A stretch of 64,000 nt of DNA from assembly GCA_029247265.1 (NCBI GenBank), contig JAQWLN010000211.1:20096-84095 (forward strand), given 5' to 3'. This document shows, piece by piece, positions 15,707-25,630 of the stretch (its first letter is position 1; each line of letters starts with the position of its first letter). This stretch comes from Fuerstiella sp. GTDB taxonomy: Bacteria; Planctomycetota; Planctomycetia; Planctomycetales; Planctomycetaceae. Under the pieces are notes generated by a model, which did no database searches, had not been told where the DNA came from, and saw only the letters and a program-made list of their open reading frames with translations. A program made the position numbers and the translations under genes.

Positions 15707-18535
15707 GTGTCACACCTCGCAGCCATCGAAGACCGTCGCGGCCGACTGTCGAACATGCTGCTGAACGCGGTGGACGTCCTGATCGGTGCTTTGATCTTCG
15801 GATTGCCGTTCATTATGGGCGGTCGCGAAGCGTGGGGACACTGGTTTCTGGTCTCGGCCGCCTTTCTGCTGGGTGCCACATGGGCTGCGTACGCTACGAT
15901 TCGTGGCTGCCGATTCAAGGTGTCATGGTTCGAAATATTTTTCATCGCGGGTCTGACGATCGTTGCATTTCAGGTGCAACCACAATCGCCGGACGTAATG
16001 CAGACGTTTTCGACCGAGTATCAGCGGCTGCTGCCAACATGGGCAGCCACTCAGGGTGCGGTTGAAGGAACAGGCCACGGCTGGTCCACGTTAAGTCTGA
16101 CGCCCGTTGAATCACGCCATGGCTGGTGGATATTTCTGGCCTATGCGGTAATCACCACGGTACTGTTCCAGCGCGTGCGAGAACAGGAGGACTGTCATCG
16201 ACTGTTGCAATCGGTCGCCATTGTCGGGGTGGCGATGACAGGCTTTGCGTTGTTCCAATGGGTGACTTCAAATGACCGATTCTTCTGGTTCTATGAACAT
16301 CCTTACACGGAACCGACGGTCCATCTGAAAGGCGCTTTCACCAACAGGAACCATTTCGCACAGTTCCTGTCTCTGACGATCGGACCGTTGTTATGGTGGC
16401 TGTTTTATAATGTCAAAGCATATTCTGACGGCGCTAATAACGAAGTAGCCGAGGCGCCGCGGCGAAAGTCGCGACGCCGATCCGGATCGAAAAACTCCGG
16501 AGGTCAGAAGCAAAGTCCGTCGTGGAACACGGTCGAACGAAACCTGTCGATTCCGGTTGTGCTGTTGCTCTGTGCAGTTTCTGTCGTCATCCTGGCCGTC
16601 CTGCTTTCACTATCACGTGGCGGGATGATCGCCGCCTTCGCCGCCACCCTGGTAGGCCTGATCGGTCTGTGGCGAGGATTCAAAGTGGGCGGCGCGATGG
16701 CGGGATTGCTGCTTGGCGGCGGCATATTATTTCTTTCGCTGCTGTCCTTCGCAGACCAGGAACAGGTCCAAATCAAAATCGATCAGTTGATATCGACCGA
16801 CGCAGACGAAATCGACACCGGCGGCAACCGCCGAGCCGTCTGGGCTGCTGATGCCAACGTGATTGAGCGTTTTCCTCTGCTCGGAACCGGCGTCGGAAGT
16901 CACCGCGATGTGTATTCGATGTACATGGAAAACTATGCGGATTTCGCCACATCAGAAATGACTCACGCCGAAAGCAGTTTCGTACAGGTGGCTCTGGAAA
17001 CCGGCTTCATTGGCGCCGGGTGCCTGGTACTGGCGCTGTTGATGCTGCTGATTCGACTGGGCGTTGGCTACTTTCGCTCAAATCTCGGGGCCTGCCGGGC
17101 CTGTACGGCCGCTGTCGCCGCGAGCGCCGCAGCCGGTATTCTGCATGCGGTCACCGACTTCATCTGGTATGTACCTGCGATTGTTGTGATCAGCCTGGCC
17201 CTGATGGTCGTCGGCCTGAAAACTGCGTCGCGAAACTTCGGAACAGAAGCGGCCTCAGCGGGCATCTGGTTTCCGCGTCTGGGCTGGGCCGTTACTGGAG
17301 GTCTGTGTTTGCTGGCACTTGTTCATCTGCAGCCTGAACTGCAGGCGCGCATCACAGCAGAAAAACACTGGTATGCGTTTCTGCGCACCAAACTGGAAGT
17401 TCAGTTCGATGACTCGGACGGCTATGCAGACCTGAAGGAAGGAGACACTGTCAGCGTTGAAATCAAACAGGTTTCTTTCCTGAAGGAACAGGAGCCAGAG
17501 TACACCCCGGAACTGGCGGCTCGCAAAGAGCAGGCCCAACTTGTCTTCGTCCGCGAGCGAATCAAACATCTGACGGCCTCGCTGAAGGCCTCTCCGGACC
17601 AGCATCGCGTTCAGCATGTCCTTTCCGAGCAGTTGCTCCAGCTGTTCGATCTTATCCAGGGACGCTGCGATAATTCGATGCCGCTGAAAATGATTCGTGA
17701 CGCTGCGATAACAAATTTTTCAGACGTCGCCGAACGGCAGGACTGGGTCAGCATTGTCTGCGACGACCGGATTCGCTTAATCCATGCCGCAGATCAACTA
17801 CTGCGCGACTCGCTGAAAGGTTGTCCGGTCCAGGGGCACGCCTATCTGACACTGCTGGACACAGCATTCATCGCCGAAGAATCTGATCTTCGTCATCAGG
17901 ATCTGATCGACCAGGCAATGCTTGTTCGAGGCCACGACCCTCGCGTGCGTTTTGTTGCCGGTCGTGAAGCACTGCTCTCGGGCGACAAAGAGACGGCCCT
18001 CCAACTCTGGGAATCGGTCTTTCATTCCAACCATATTTTCCGAATCGGAATCCTGAGGCTCGTCGCATCGCAGCTGCCAGCAGAGTTTTTCCTGCAACAG
18101 TTTCAGCCGGACTCTGATGAGTTGCTGGACCTGGTGAGCGTATACGACTTACTCAAACGCAAACGTGATTCCACCGTCATTCTAACTGCACTGTGCGAAG
18201 TCATCCCCAAAGAGGCCCCGAACATAGAAGACGAAGAAGAACGTGAAGAGAAAATGATAATCGCCTATCAGGCCGCTCGGGAACTGGACGACCTGGAAAA
18301 AGCCATTCAGATTCTGCAGATCGTCATCAATGACTTTCCCCTTTCCTATGAACCACGGTACCACCTGGCCATGACACTGGTGGAGCTGGAACGACCAAAG
18401 GCAGCACTGGAACACCTGAAGTGGTGCCACGATCAGGACCCAAGCAACATCTGGGTTCCCGACCTGATTCGCCGTGCTCGTGAACAAATCCTTAAATTGC
18501 CCGAAGACGACGATGCACCGCTGATGCGGCTTTAG
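15707..18535 (+). CDS. O-antigen ligase/polymerase family protein with TPR domain
   Basis: A 942-residue protein starting at GTG 15707 after a good AAGGAG site. The first 550 residues contain about ten hydrophobic helices, with the family motif region GAFTNRNHFAQFLSLTIGP near 205-225 and LLGTGVGSHRDVYS (about 390-403) in the Wzy_C/O-antigen ligase domain. Residues from about 560 on are soluble and helical, and end in TPR-like pairs (YEPRYHLAMTLVELERPKAALEHL). Members polymerise or transfer undecaprenyl-linked glycans. It is 56 bases downstream of the kinase gene, completing an export, length-control and polymerisation unit without glycosyltransferases. Confidence 0.88.
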   Translation: MSHLAAIEDRRGRLSNMLLNAVDVLIGALIFGLPFIMGGREAWGHWFLVSAAFLLGATWAAYATIRGCRFKVSWFEIFFIAGLTIVAFQVQPQSPDVMQTFSTEYQRLLPTWAATQGAVEGTGHGWSTLSLTPVESRHGWWIFLAYAVITTVLFQRVREQEDCHRLLQSVAIVGVAMTGFALFQWVTSNDRFFWFYEHPYTEPTVHLKGAFTNRNHFAQFLSLTIGPLLWWLFYNVKAYSDGANNEVAEAPRRKSRRRSGSKNSGGQKQSPSWNTVERNLSIPVVLLLCAVSVVILAVLLSLSRGGMIAAFAATLVGLIGLWRGFKVGGAMAGLLLGGGILFLSLLSFADQEQVQIKIDQLISTDADEIDTGGNRRAVWAADANVIERFPLLGTGVGSHRDVYSMYMENYADFATSEMTHAESSFVQVALETGFIGAGCLVLALLMLLIRLGVGYFRSNLGACRACTAAVAASAAAGILHAVTDFIWYVPAIVVISLALMVVGLKTASRNFGTEAASAGIWFPRLGWAVTGGLCLLALVHLQPELQARITAEKHWYAFLRTKLEVQFDDSDGYADLKEGDTVSVEIKQVSFLKEQEPEYTPELAARKEQAQLVFVRERIKHLTASLKASPDQHRVQHVLSEQLLQLFDLIQGRCDNSMPLKMIRDAAITNFSDVAERQDWVSIVCDDRIRLIHAADQLLRDSLKGCPVQGHAYLTLLDTAFIAEESDLRHQDLIDQAMLVRGHDPRVRFVAGREALLSGDKETALQLWESVFHSNHIFRIGILRLVASQLPAEFFLQQFQPDSDELLDLVSVYDLLKRKRDSTVILTALCEVIPKEAPNIEDEEEREEKMIIAYQAARELDDLEKAIQILQIVINDFPLSYEPRYHLAMTLVELERPKAALEHLKWCHDQDPSNIWVPDLIRRAREQILKLPEDDDAPLMRL

Positions 18536-18650
18536 GCTGAAGTCAGCGCATGTCAGTTCCGGAGCGGGCTGCACCAGAGCGTAGAGCCTTTCTCAACGGT
18601 TCACGTATCACACGGCGATTCAGAATCGTGACGCAGTCGTGCGTCATGTG

Positions 18651-20144
18651 CTAACGTGGTCCCGTCAAATTGACTCGATCAGCGTTCCGATCTTCGCCTG
18701 GAGTAATAACAATCGCCGCCGTTATGTCGGGCGTGGGCAATCGATCGCCGGTTTCACGATGAAACGTATCGGGACTGACCGCCACCGGAACGCTGTCTGC
18801 CGTTTCGTCCATCCAGCGAGTAAGAACAAGCTCAAGATTTTTTTGCGTCGAAGCCAGCTCCGATCTTCCCGCAACGTTGTTTAACTGGTGCGGATCACGT
18901 TTGAAGTTGTAGAGTTCGACGGCTGGACGCGGAGCAAGGAATACGTCCTTCTGAGCTGCATTCAGGTCACCATTTTTTTTGAGTGCGAGCAACTTCTGAT
19001 GCGAAGCTGACCTGACCGAATCTGCGGGCCCCTGCCACGGCAGGTAGGGACGAAAATTCCGCAGCAACAGATAATCACCGTGCCGCACACTACGCCCATG
19101 CGCTTCATAGTCATGCCAGTTATGTTCAGAAAAGGCGTAGTCGCGAATCACTGCCGATGAGTCGTGCAACACAGGCACCATTGAGACTCCCTGCATTGTC
19201 GCTGGCACTTTACAGCCCGCTACGGTTAACACCGTCGGCGCCAGATCAATCACACTGACAAGACTTTCACACGGACCGGTCTGTTTGATTCCGTCCGGCC
19301 AGTGAGCGACCAGTGCTGTCTTCATTCCGGAATCATGCAGCCGTGTCTTTGCGCGAGGAAATGGGCGACCATTGTCTGCCATCACCAGCAGCAGTGTGTT
19401 GTCGAGCACATTCTGTTTTTTCAACTCAGACACAACCTCGCCTATGTAATGATCAAAACGAGTGACTTCGTTGTAGTACGACGCCAGATCCTGCCGCGTT
19501 TCAGAATCATCCGACAGAAACGGCGGCACGATCACGTCCATCGGTTTGTGCATCGCACCGTACCGGGACTCGTCCCATTGCCTGTCTGCGTCCCAGCCCC
19601 GATGCGCATCGTAAGCAGGGAACCAGAAGAAAAATGGTTTATCCTGAGGGCGCTGCTGCACAACGCTGATCCAGTTAGCGTGCCCGCCGGAATTATTCTT
19701 CGACCTGCCTCCATCGACATGATCAAATGGCAAAGGTCGTGCTTCCGGGCCGGTCCTGGGGGCCGTCGAAGTCATGTGGTGCTTACCGGACAGCGCCGTG
19801 TAATAACCGGCTTGGCGCAGTATCTCAGGAAACCAGGGGATGTGTCCGGAGATCGGTTTGTGCAGTTCGGCCGCCTTACCGTTGTTGTGAGGATATCGTC
19901 CGGTGACGATGCTGGAACGACTCGGGCTGCAGCTGCTTGCCGTCAGAAACGCGCGATCGAATCGAATCCCGCGTTCCGCCAAAGCATCAATATTCGGAGT
20001 CCGCGCCGCTGGATTACCGTAACAACCGTAGTCATTCCAGCTGACGTCGTCTGCGATGAACAGAACGACATTCGGCGGACCGGCGGCCATGACGTGGCTG
20101 GCAGCCAGAGTCATCAAAACAACCAGTAATCTTACGGATTCCAC
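18651..20144 (-). CDS. Secreted sulfatase (formylglycine type)
   Basis: 497 residues from GTG 20144, preceded by GAAGGTG; this start gives a signal peptide (VRLLVVLMTLAASHVMA). The longer frame to 20327 adds 61 residues without signal character. Type I sulfatase features are present: PNVVLFIADDVSWNDYG with the metal-binding Asp pair, and CSPSR at residue 72 for formylglycine formation, followed by SSIVTGRYPHNNG. A DNGRPF motif supplies further metal ligands. It hydrolyses sulfate esters in the periplasm or outside; by family these are usually polysaccharide sulfates. It is convergent with the exopolysaccharide unit. Confidence 0.93.
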   Translation of the reverse strand: MESVRLLVVLMTLAASHVMAAGPPNVVLFIADDVSWNDYGCYGNPAARTPNIDALAERGIRFDRAFLTASSCSPSRSSIVTGRYPHNNGKAAELHKPISGHIPWFPEILRQAGYYTALSGKHHMTSTAPRTGPEARPLPFDHVDGGRSKNNSGGHANWISVVQQRPQDKPFFFWFPAYDAHRGWDADRQWDESRYGAMHKPMDVIVPPFLSDDSETRQDLASYYNEVTRFDHYIGEVVSELKKQNVLDNTLLLVMADNGRPFPRAKTRLHDSGMKTALVAHWPDGIKQTGPCESLVSVIDLAPTVLTVAGCKVPATMQGVSMVPVLHDSSAVIRDYAFSEHNWHDYEAHGRSVRHGDYLLLRNFRPYLPWQGPADSVRSASHQKLLALKKNGDLNAAQKDVFLAPRPAVELYNFKRDPHQLNNVAGRSELASTQKNLELVLTRWMDETADSVPVAVSPDTFHRETGDRLPTPDITAAIVITPGEDRNADRVNLTGPR

Positions 20145-20424
20145 GTTTTCACCTTCGGATAGAGAATATTGCTGTGCCCCTGCACTGCCGATTGTTTGCG
20201 ACAATGACGCCAAGCACAAGTCGCTCCTAATTTTCCGAGAACACGTCACTGTTATTCTTGGCATACGCCGTAATTCTTCACAAAACGCATCATAGTAGGG
20301 CGGCTGTGACAGTGGTAGCCCCTCCACAAGTGGTGATTCCCCTATTCGAACTTACCCCTGCCCGTCCCTGCAAATGTTCTCCACGAAAAAAATGAGATAA
20401 CGCATTGGATGATACCACTCTTGA

Positions 20425-20958
20425 ACGAAAGTCGGAAAATGCTCTCCACTGCTTCGCGCGGGCGACGTTGTAACGTACATCTTTCGCGGCGGCGAATGGA
20501 GCATTATCCGCAACGACGCAGGCATACTGCCCGAAGTTCTGGAAGCACGCGACCGCGGTGTCCTGTTCGATGCATGCCACGGGATGCAAAGTTTTTCTTT
20601 TGCCGTGGCAGAATCCGCTTTTGCCGCCGGCTTCTATCCAGACACAATTTCAACTGACCACCATGCCGCACATGCTGACTCGCAACCGCCCCACGACCTG
20701 CCGCGGACGATGAGTAAGTTTCGAGCCGCCGGGATGCCGGAACATGAAATATTCGCCCGCGTTGGCGCGCGACCCGCCGATATCCTCGGGCTATCCGGTG
20801 AAGTCGGCATACTCACACCAGGCAGTTGTGCTGACCTGACAGTCCGTGAAATGAAAGATGCGGCTGCACCGCTGCTTGACGCCTACCAGCAATCACTTCC
20901 TGGCGGCTGCTGGGAAACAAAAATGGTCGTGCGGGCAGGAGTCGTAGAGACCGGTTAA
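20425..20958 (+). pseudogene. Amidohydrolase/dihydroorotase-like remnant (C-terminal part)
   Basis: The frame is open from 20425 to the TAA at 20958 but has no plausible start codon at its beginning. The sequence matches the C-terminal half of the dihydroorotase-like amidohydrolases of about 400 residues: GDVVTYIFRG, LPEVLEARDRGVLFDACHG (metal-site His), FYPDTISTDHH (metal-site Asp), then DLPRTMSKFRAAGMP and a closing LTPGSCADLTV. The N-terminal half, which holds the HxH metal motif, is absent; in-frame stops lie just upstream (20410 and 20422). A short in-frame ATG frame (20584-20958) exists but would lack most of the barrel. I read it as a decayed gene. Confidence 0.7.
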
Positions 20959-21201
20959 TAAACGGTGCTGCGATCACTGTCTTCCCTCGTTCCGGTCGCC
21001 TGACTCCGCTGTCAGAAAACTATTACCGGGTTGCTGAAGAGAAATCGCCCCTTAATATTTACCACTTCGAGCCTTCAAACGGTAGCATCGTGGCTCCGTA
21101 GGACGACACAGCGACTGTTCCCTCCCTGCCCGCAATTCAAATTCACGACCGCGCGTTGATCTCATGCGACAGGCATCGCTTCCCCACTGGACGTTCTCAC
21201 T

Positions 21202-24012
21202 GTGAATTCAAACCCAGTTCTTATCGACAATTCACGTATGAACCGTCACGAATCAGTTCACCGCAATTCATGGGCACGCCGCGACTCCTTTCAGAGTCGA
21301 CGTTTGACATTCGTCCGCTCTGAATCGTTTCGTCAATTGTTCACATTTCTGTTACTTTGTCTGGTGACCAGTCCAGTCGGGCGGTCAGCAGACACATCCG
21401 ATGGTGTCGACTATCAGCGCGACATCCAACCGCTGTTCGCTCAGAAATGTGGCGCTTGTCACGGAGCACTCAAACAAGAGGCCGGACTACGGCTCGACGC
21501 CGGTGTGATGATTCACAAAGGCAGTGAAGAAGGGCCGACCATCGTACCTGGCAAGGCTGCGGACAGCCTGCTGATTCAGAGAGTCGCAGCGAAACATGCT
21601 GACGAGCGGATGCCGCCGGAGGGCGAAGGCGCTGCTTTGAACGCGCATGAAGTCGCCTTGCTGCGCTCGTGGATCGATTCCGGCGCTGCTTCGCCTGCGG
21701 ATGAAATCATCCCGGCTGATCCTCGAGAACACTGGTCATACGTCATCCCACAGCGCCCACCAGTGCCTCCCCTGAAAGATGCTGATTGGGCCCATCCGAT
21801 TGACGCATTCATCAACCGCGAACATCAACGACTGGGACTGACAGTCGTCGAACCAGCCGATCCATACACCCTGTTGCGGCGCGTCTATCTGGACCTGATC
21901 GGCCTGCCACCAACACAACAGCAGTTGCAGGCGTTTATTAACGCCAATGACACGTCACCCAATGCGTGGCAGCGAGTGGTGGATGATTTGCTGAAGAGTT
22001 CGCATTACGGCGAACGCTGGGGACGGCACTGGATGGACGTCTGGCGATACAGCGACTGGGATGGCTACAAACAACAGTTGCGGGGCAGTCAGCGCCATAT
22101 CTGGAGATGGCGTGACTGGATCGTCCAGTCGTTGAACGCCGACAAAGGCTACGACCGAATGATTATCGAAATGCTGGCCGCAGACGAGGTTGCTCCGAAC
22201 GAACCGGAGATTCTGCCGGCAACCGGTTTTCTGGCACGCAACTATCACAAGAGTAACCGCAACATCTGGCTGGACGCCACTGTCGAACATACGGCGAAAG
22301 CGTTTCTGGGAATGACACTGAACTGTGCGCGCTGCCACGATCACAAGTTCGACCCGATTGCTCAGACCGCGTATTATCAGTTTCGCGCCATCTTTGAACC
22401 TCACAATGTTCGTACTGACCAGGTGCCCGGTCAGCCCAATGTGGCGAAAGACGGTCTGCCCCGCGCCTATGACGCAGATCTCACGGCGAAGACATTTCTT
22501 TTTCTGCAGGGCAACGAAAAACTTCCTGACGAAGATCATCCCATGACACCCGCAGTACCGACGGTACTGGGCGGAAATTTCGACGTTCAGCCCGTGGACT
22601 TACCCATCGAATCTTACTTTCCGTCTCTGGTGACTTTTATAGAGCAGGAACAGGTCGCCGCGGCCCAAACAGCACTGGCCAAAGTGACGAAGCCGTCCGA
22701 CAGCCGCCCTGAATCTGACGAGCAGGAAACGAATTCAGAAAATCGACTGCTGGATCTGAAAAAATCCATCGCTGACCTGCGATTAAAGTCGCTGGTCGCA
22801 CGCTATGCGGCCGACCGAGCCAAGGTCGCAGGTGATGAATCAGAAACCAGCCGGCTGGCCCGAAATGCAGCCAGCGCGGAACGTCAGCTGAACGTCACAC
22901 AGGCAGAACTGGCGGTTGCTCAGAAACAGGCGTCCGTAAAGAAGGCGGAAGCAGACGAAGAAACAGACGAGAAGAAGAAACAGGCCGCGGTCGCCGCTGC
23001 CAAAAAAGAACTTGCGGACGCGATCACGAAACAGAAAGCAGCTCACCAAGCCGCAAAGAATACCGACAACAAATACACTCAGACCGGTAAAGAGTATCCT
23101 CATACCAGCAGCGGACGACGGCTGGCGCTGGCTCGCTGGATCGCTAACGAAGCTAACCCGTTGACAGCACGAGTACTTGTGAATCACATCTGGATGCGGC
23201 ACTTCGGTCAACCGCTGGTGGACAACATTTTCGACTTTGGATTACGCAGCGCTAAGCCCAGACACGCCGATCTGCTGGACTGGCTGGCGGTCGAGTTGAT
23301 GAAGAACAACTGGAGTATGAAGCACCTGCACCGCCTGATCGTGACTTCGCGGACCTGGCAGATGGCGTCAACGACCGGCGAAACAGACACGTCTGAAAAC
23401 CGCACCGTTGACCGCGACAACGATTTTCTATGGCGTATGAATTTCCAGCGCATGGATGCCGAAATTATCCGAGACAACGTGCTGGCTGTGTCCGGCCAAC
23501 TGGATACAACGATGGGCGGAGCCGATATCGACTACAATAAAGGAGAAGAAACACGCCGCCGCAGCATTTATCTGCGTCACGCATACGAGAAGCAGATGAC
23601 GATGCTGGTCTTATTCGATGCCGCCAGTCCTAACGAATGTTACCGGCGGTCAGAAAGTATTATCCCGCAGCAGGCGCTGGCGTTGTTAAACAGCACATTG
23701 TCGCTCAGCCAATCCCGATTGCTGGCTCCCGAACTCTGGCAGGCAGCTTCGACCGATCAGTCGCCGCAGCAAAGTTTTGTCCGTACCGCGTTTCTACAGA
23801 TTCTGTCACGACCGCCAACCGACAACGAACTTGCTGCATGCAGTGATTTTCTGACCAAACAGTCAGCCACCCTTTCAGATACATCCGACCTGAATACTTT
23901 TATCGGAGGCACGGCCGCAAAAATCACGCCGTCCACTGACCCGCAGCAGCGGGCACGGGAGAATCTGGTTCAGGTTCTGATGAATCACAACGATTTCGTC
24001 ACGGTTCGTTAA
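21202..24012 (+). CDS. PSCyt1-DUF1549-DUF1553 cytochrome-like protein
   Basis: 936 residues from a GTG; an ATG at 21238 is an equally possible start. A hydrophobic segment (QLFTFLLLCLVTSPVG) near residue 50 is the probable signal. The planctomycete cytochrome domain follows, with YQRDIQPLFAQKCGACHG (haem motif CGACH at 83-87). DUF1549 starts near LLRRVYLDLIGLPPT and holds its hallmark CARCHDHKFDPI (about 375). A lysine/alanine-rich coiled coil (about 520-620) precedes DUF1553 (LARWIANEANPLTARVLVNHIWMRHFG). The family is common in planctomycetes and always near DUF1501 genes; its biochemical role is unsettled. The DUF1501 partner starts 65 bases downstream. Confidence 0.92.
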   Translation: MNSNPVLIDNSRMNRHESVHRNSWARRDSFQSRRLTFVRSESFRQLFTFLLLCLVTSPVGRSADTSDGVDYQRDIQPLFAQKCGACHGALKQEAGLRLDAGVMIHKGSEEGPTIVPGKAADSLLIQRVAAKHADERMPPEGEGAALNAHEVALLRSWIDSGAASPADEIIPADPREHWSYVIPQRPPVPPLKDADWAHPIDAFINREHQRLGLTVVEPADPYTLLRRVYLDLIGLPPTQQQLQAFINANDTSPNAWQRVVDDLLKSSHYGERWGRHWMDVWRYSDWDGYKQQLRGSQRHIWRWRDWIVQSLNADKGYDRMIIEMLAADEVAPNEPEILPATGFLARNYHKSNRNIWLDATVEHTAKAFLGMTLNCARCHDHKFDPIAQTAYYQFRAIFEPHNVRTDQVPGQPNVAKDGLPRAYDADLTAKTFLFLQGNEKLPDEDHPMTPAVPTVLGGNFDVQPVDLPIESYFPSLVTFIEQEQVAAAQTALAKVTKPSDSRPESDEQETNSENRLLDLKKSIADLRLKSLVARYAADRAKVAGDESETSRLARNAASAERQLNVTQAELAVAQKQASVKKAEADEETDEKKKQAAVAAAKKELADAITKQKAAHQAAKNTDNKYTQTGKEYPHTSSGRRLALARWIANEANPLTARVLVNHIWMRHFGQPLVDNIFDFGLRSAKPRHADLLDWLAVELMKNNWSMKHLHRLIVTSRTWQMASTTGETDTSENRTVDRDNDFLWRMNFQRMDAEIIRDNVLAVSGQLDTTMGGADIDYNKGEETRRRSIYLRHAYEKQMTMLVLFDAASPNECYRRSESIIPQQALALLNSTLSLSQSRLLAPELWQAASTDQSPQQSFVRTAFLQILSRPPTDNELAACSDFLTKQSATLSDTSDLNTFIGGTAAKITPSTDPQQRARENLVQVLMNHNDFVTVR

Positions 24013-24077
24013 CAGAGTTACAGATCACCCACACTGCAAAGTTACTCACAACACAAGCATCTGAACTGGACGACCCA

Positions 24078-25568
24078 ATGAATGCCGGATCTCCTGCTCC
24101 TTCGTTTCCAATATCATCTTCTTCCCGTCGCCGTGCATTTCTACAGGACATGGGACTGGGATTCGGCAGCGTTGCTTTAGCCTCAATGCTCGATCGAGAT
24201 GCTTCTGGTGCAGAGCCCGGCAAGTCGCAGACCGGGGACCGAACGTCGTTCGCTGCCAAAGCAAAGAACGTGATCTGGCTGTTCATGATTGGTGGCGCCA
24301 GCCATATGGAATCATTCGATCCCAAGCCCGCGTTAACTCGTTACGCCGGAAAAACAATCGATGAGACTCCATTCGGAGACGTCCTGAAGTCGCCATATCT
24401 GGAGAACGAACGTGTCGTGGCGTTTGACCCGAACAACGGCTTTGTCCGCAACACCTGCTATCCGCTACAGGTCGGTTATCGCAGACGTGGCGACAGTGGG
24501 TTGGAAATCAGCGACTGGTGGCCTCATGTCGGCGACTGCGCTGACGACATGTGTCTGGTCCGTTCGATGTGGACCGAAGACAGTAACCATGGAGCTCAGC
24601 TGCAGTTTCATACCGGGCGCCATCGGGCTGACGGTTTCTTTCCGACTGTCGGGTCGTGGGTCAATTACGGACTGGGGTCGCTGAACGAAAACCTGCCGGA
24701 ATTCATGGTCCTTGGAACTCCCCTGGCTGATTGCTGCGGTGGCCGAGAGGCACATCGGGCGAATTATCTGGGACCACAATATGACGGCGTGCCGCTCAAA
24801 GTCGATCCGAAGAACAGCATGCCCTATCTATCACCTGAAGAAGGCGTATTTGTCGAAGAACAGCGGCAGCAGCTGGATCTGCTGCGGCAGCTGAATCAAT
24901 TCACATCGAATCGAAACCCTGACGACACTGCCATTCTGGCCAGGATTCGCGCGTATGAACTGGCGTTTCGTATGCAGATGACTGTGCCACAGGTTGTCGA
25001 TCTGAACAACGAAACTCAGGAGACACAGAATCGATATGGCCTTAACAAAGATGCAACAAAGACGTTTGGTCGGCAAATGCTGACGGCCCGGCGTCTTGTT
25101 GAAAATGGTGTCCGTTTTGTTCAGGTCTATCACGGCAGCAGCGGTGGAGCCGGCCGCTGGGATGCTCACAAAGGACTGAAGAAAGGCCACTCGAAAGTAT
25201 GCGGCGAAGTCGATCAACCAATTGGAGCTTTGCTGAAGGACTTGAAACAACGAGGCCTGCTGGAGGAGACCATTGTCGTCTGGGCCAGCGAATTCGGTCG
25301 CACGCCCGGTTCTCAGCACAGTGACGGTCGGGATCATCATCCGTACGGCTTCACAGTCTGGATGGCCGGCGGTGGGATCAAAGGCGGAATCGCGCACGGA
25401 GCAACGGACGAACTCGGATTTCACGCGGTCGAAAACAGACACTACGTCAGCGATATTCACGCCACGCTGCTGCATCAGCTGGGGCTGAACCCTCACCACC
25501 TTGCCATCCCCGGACACAAGCGGCTGGAACGCGAAGTCGGATCACCGATCCACGACGTCATTGTCTGA
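24078..25568 (+). CDS. DUF1501 protein (sulfatase-like fold, Tat signal)
   Basis: 496 residues with a twin-arginine signal (SSSRRRAFLQDMGLGFGSVALA, residues 14-35). DUF1501 features: KNVIWLFMIGGASHMESFDPKP with the metal-site region, a GAQLQFHTGRHR-like segment, LTARRLVENGVRFVQVYHG and the closing VWASEFGRTP with DGRDHHPYGF. DUF1501 proteins belong to the alkaline-phosphatase/sulfatase superfamily but lack the CxPxR formylglycine motif. Export in folded form through Tat fits a metal-loaded enzyme. It is paired with the upstream PSCyt1 protein; the substrate is unknown. Confidence 0.92.
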   Translation: MNAGSPAPSFPISSSSRRRAFLQDMGLGFGSVALASMLDRDASGAEPGKSQTGDRTSFAAKAKNVIWLFMIGGASHMESFDPKPALTRYAGKTIDETPFGDVLKSPYLENERVVAFDPNNGFVRNTCYPLQVGYRRRGDSGLEISDWWPHVGDCADDMCLVRSMWTEDSNHGAQLQFHTGRHRADGFFPTVGSWVNYGLGSLNENLPEFMVLGTPLADCCGGREAHRANYLGPQYDGVPLKVDPKNSMPYLSPEEGVFVEEQRQQLDLLRQLNQFTSNRNPDDTAILARIRAYELAFRMQMTVPQVVDLNNETQETQNRYGLNKDATKTFGRQMLTARRLVENGVRFVQVYHGSSGGAGRWDAHKGLKKGHSKVCGEVDQPIGALLKDLKQRGLLEETIVVWASEFGRTPGSQHSDGRDHHPYGFTVWMAGGGIKGGIAHGATDELGFHAVENRHYVSDIHATLLHQLGLNPHHLAIPGHKRLEREVGSPIHDVIV

Positions 25569-25630
25569 CACGAATGAACGGAGCAGACCAGCGACTTCCC
25601 CATCGATTTTCTCTGGAGTCTGCGACGTAT

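Noticed and set aside
20584..20958. The 124-codon ATG frame as an intact small gene
   Set aside because: Family similarity extends upstream of the ATG in the same frame, so it is the end of a truncated amidohydrolase.
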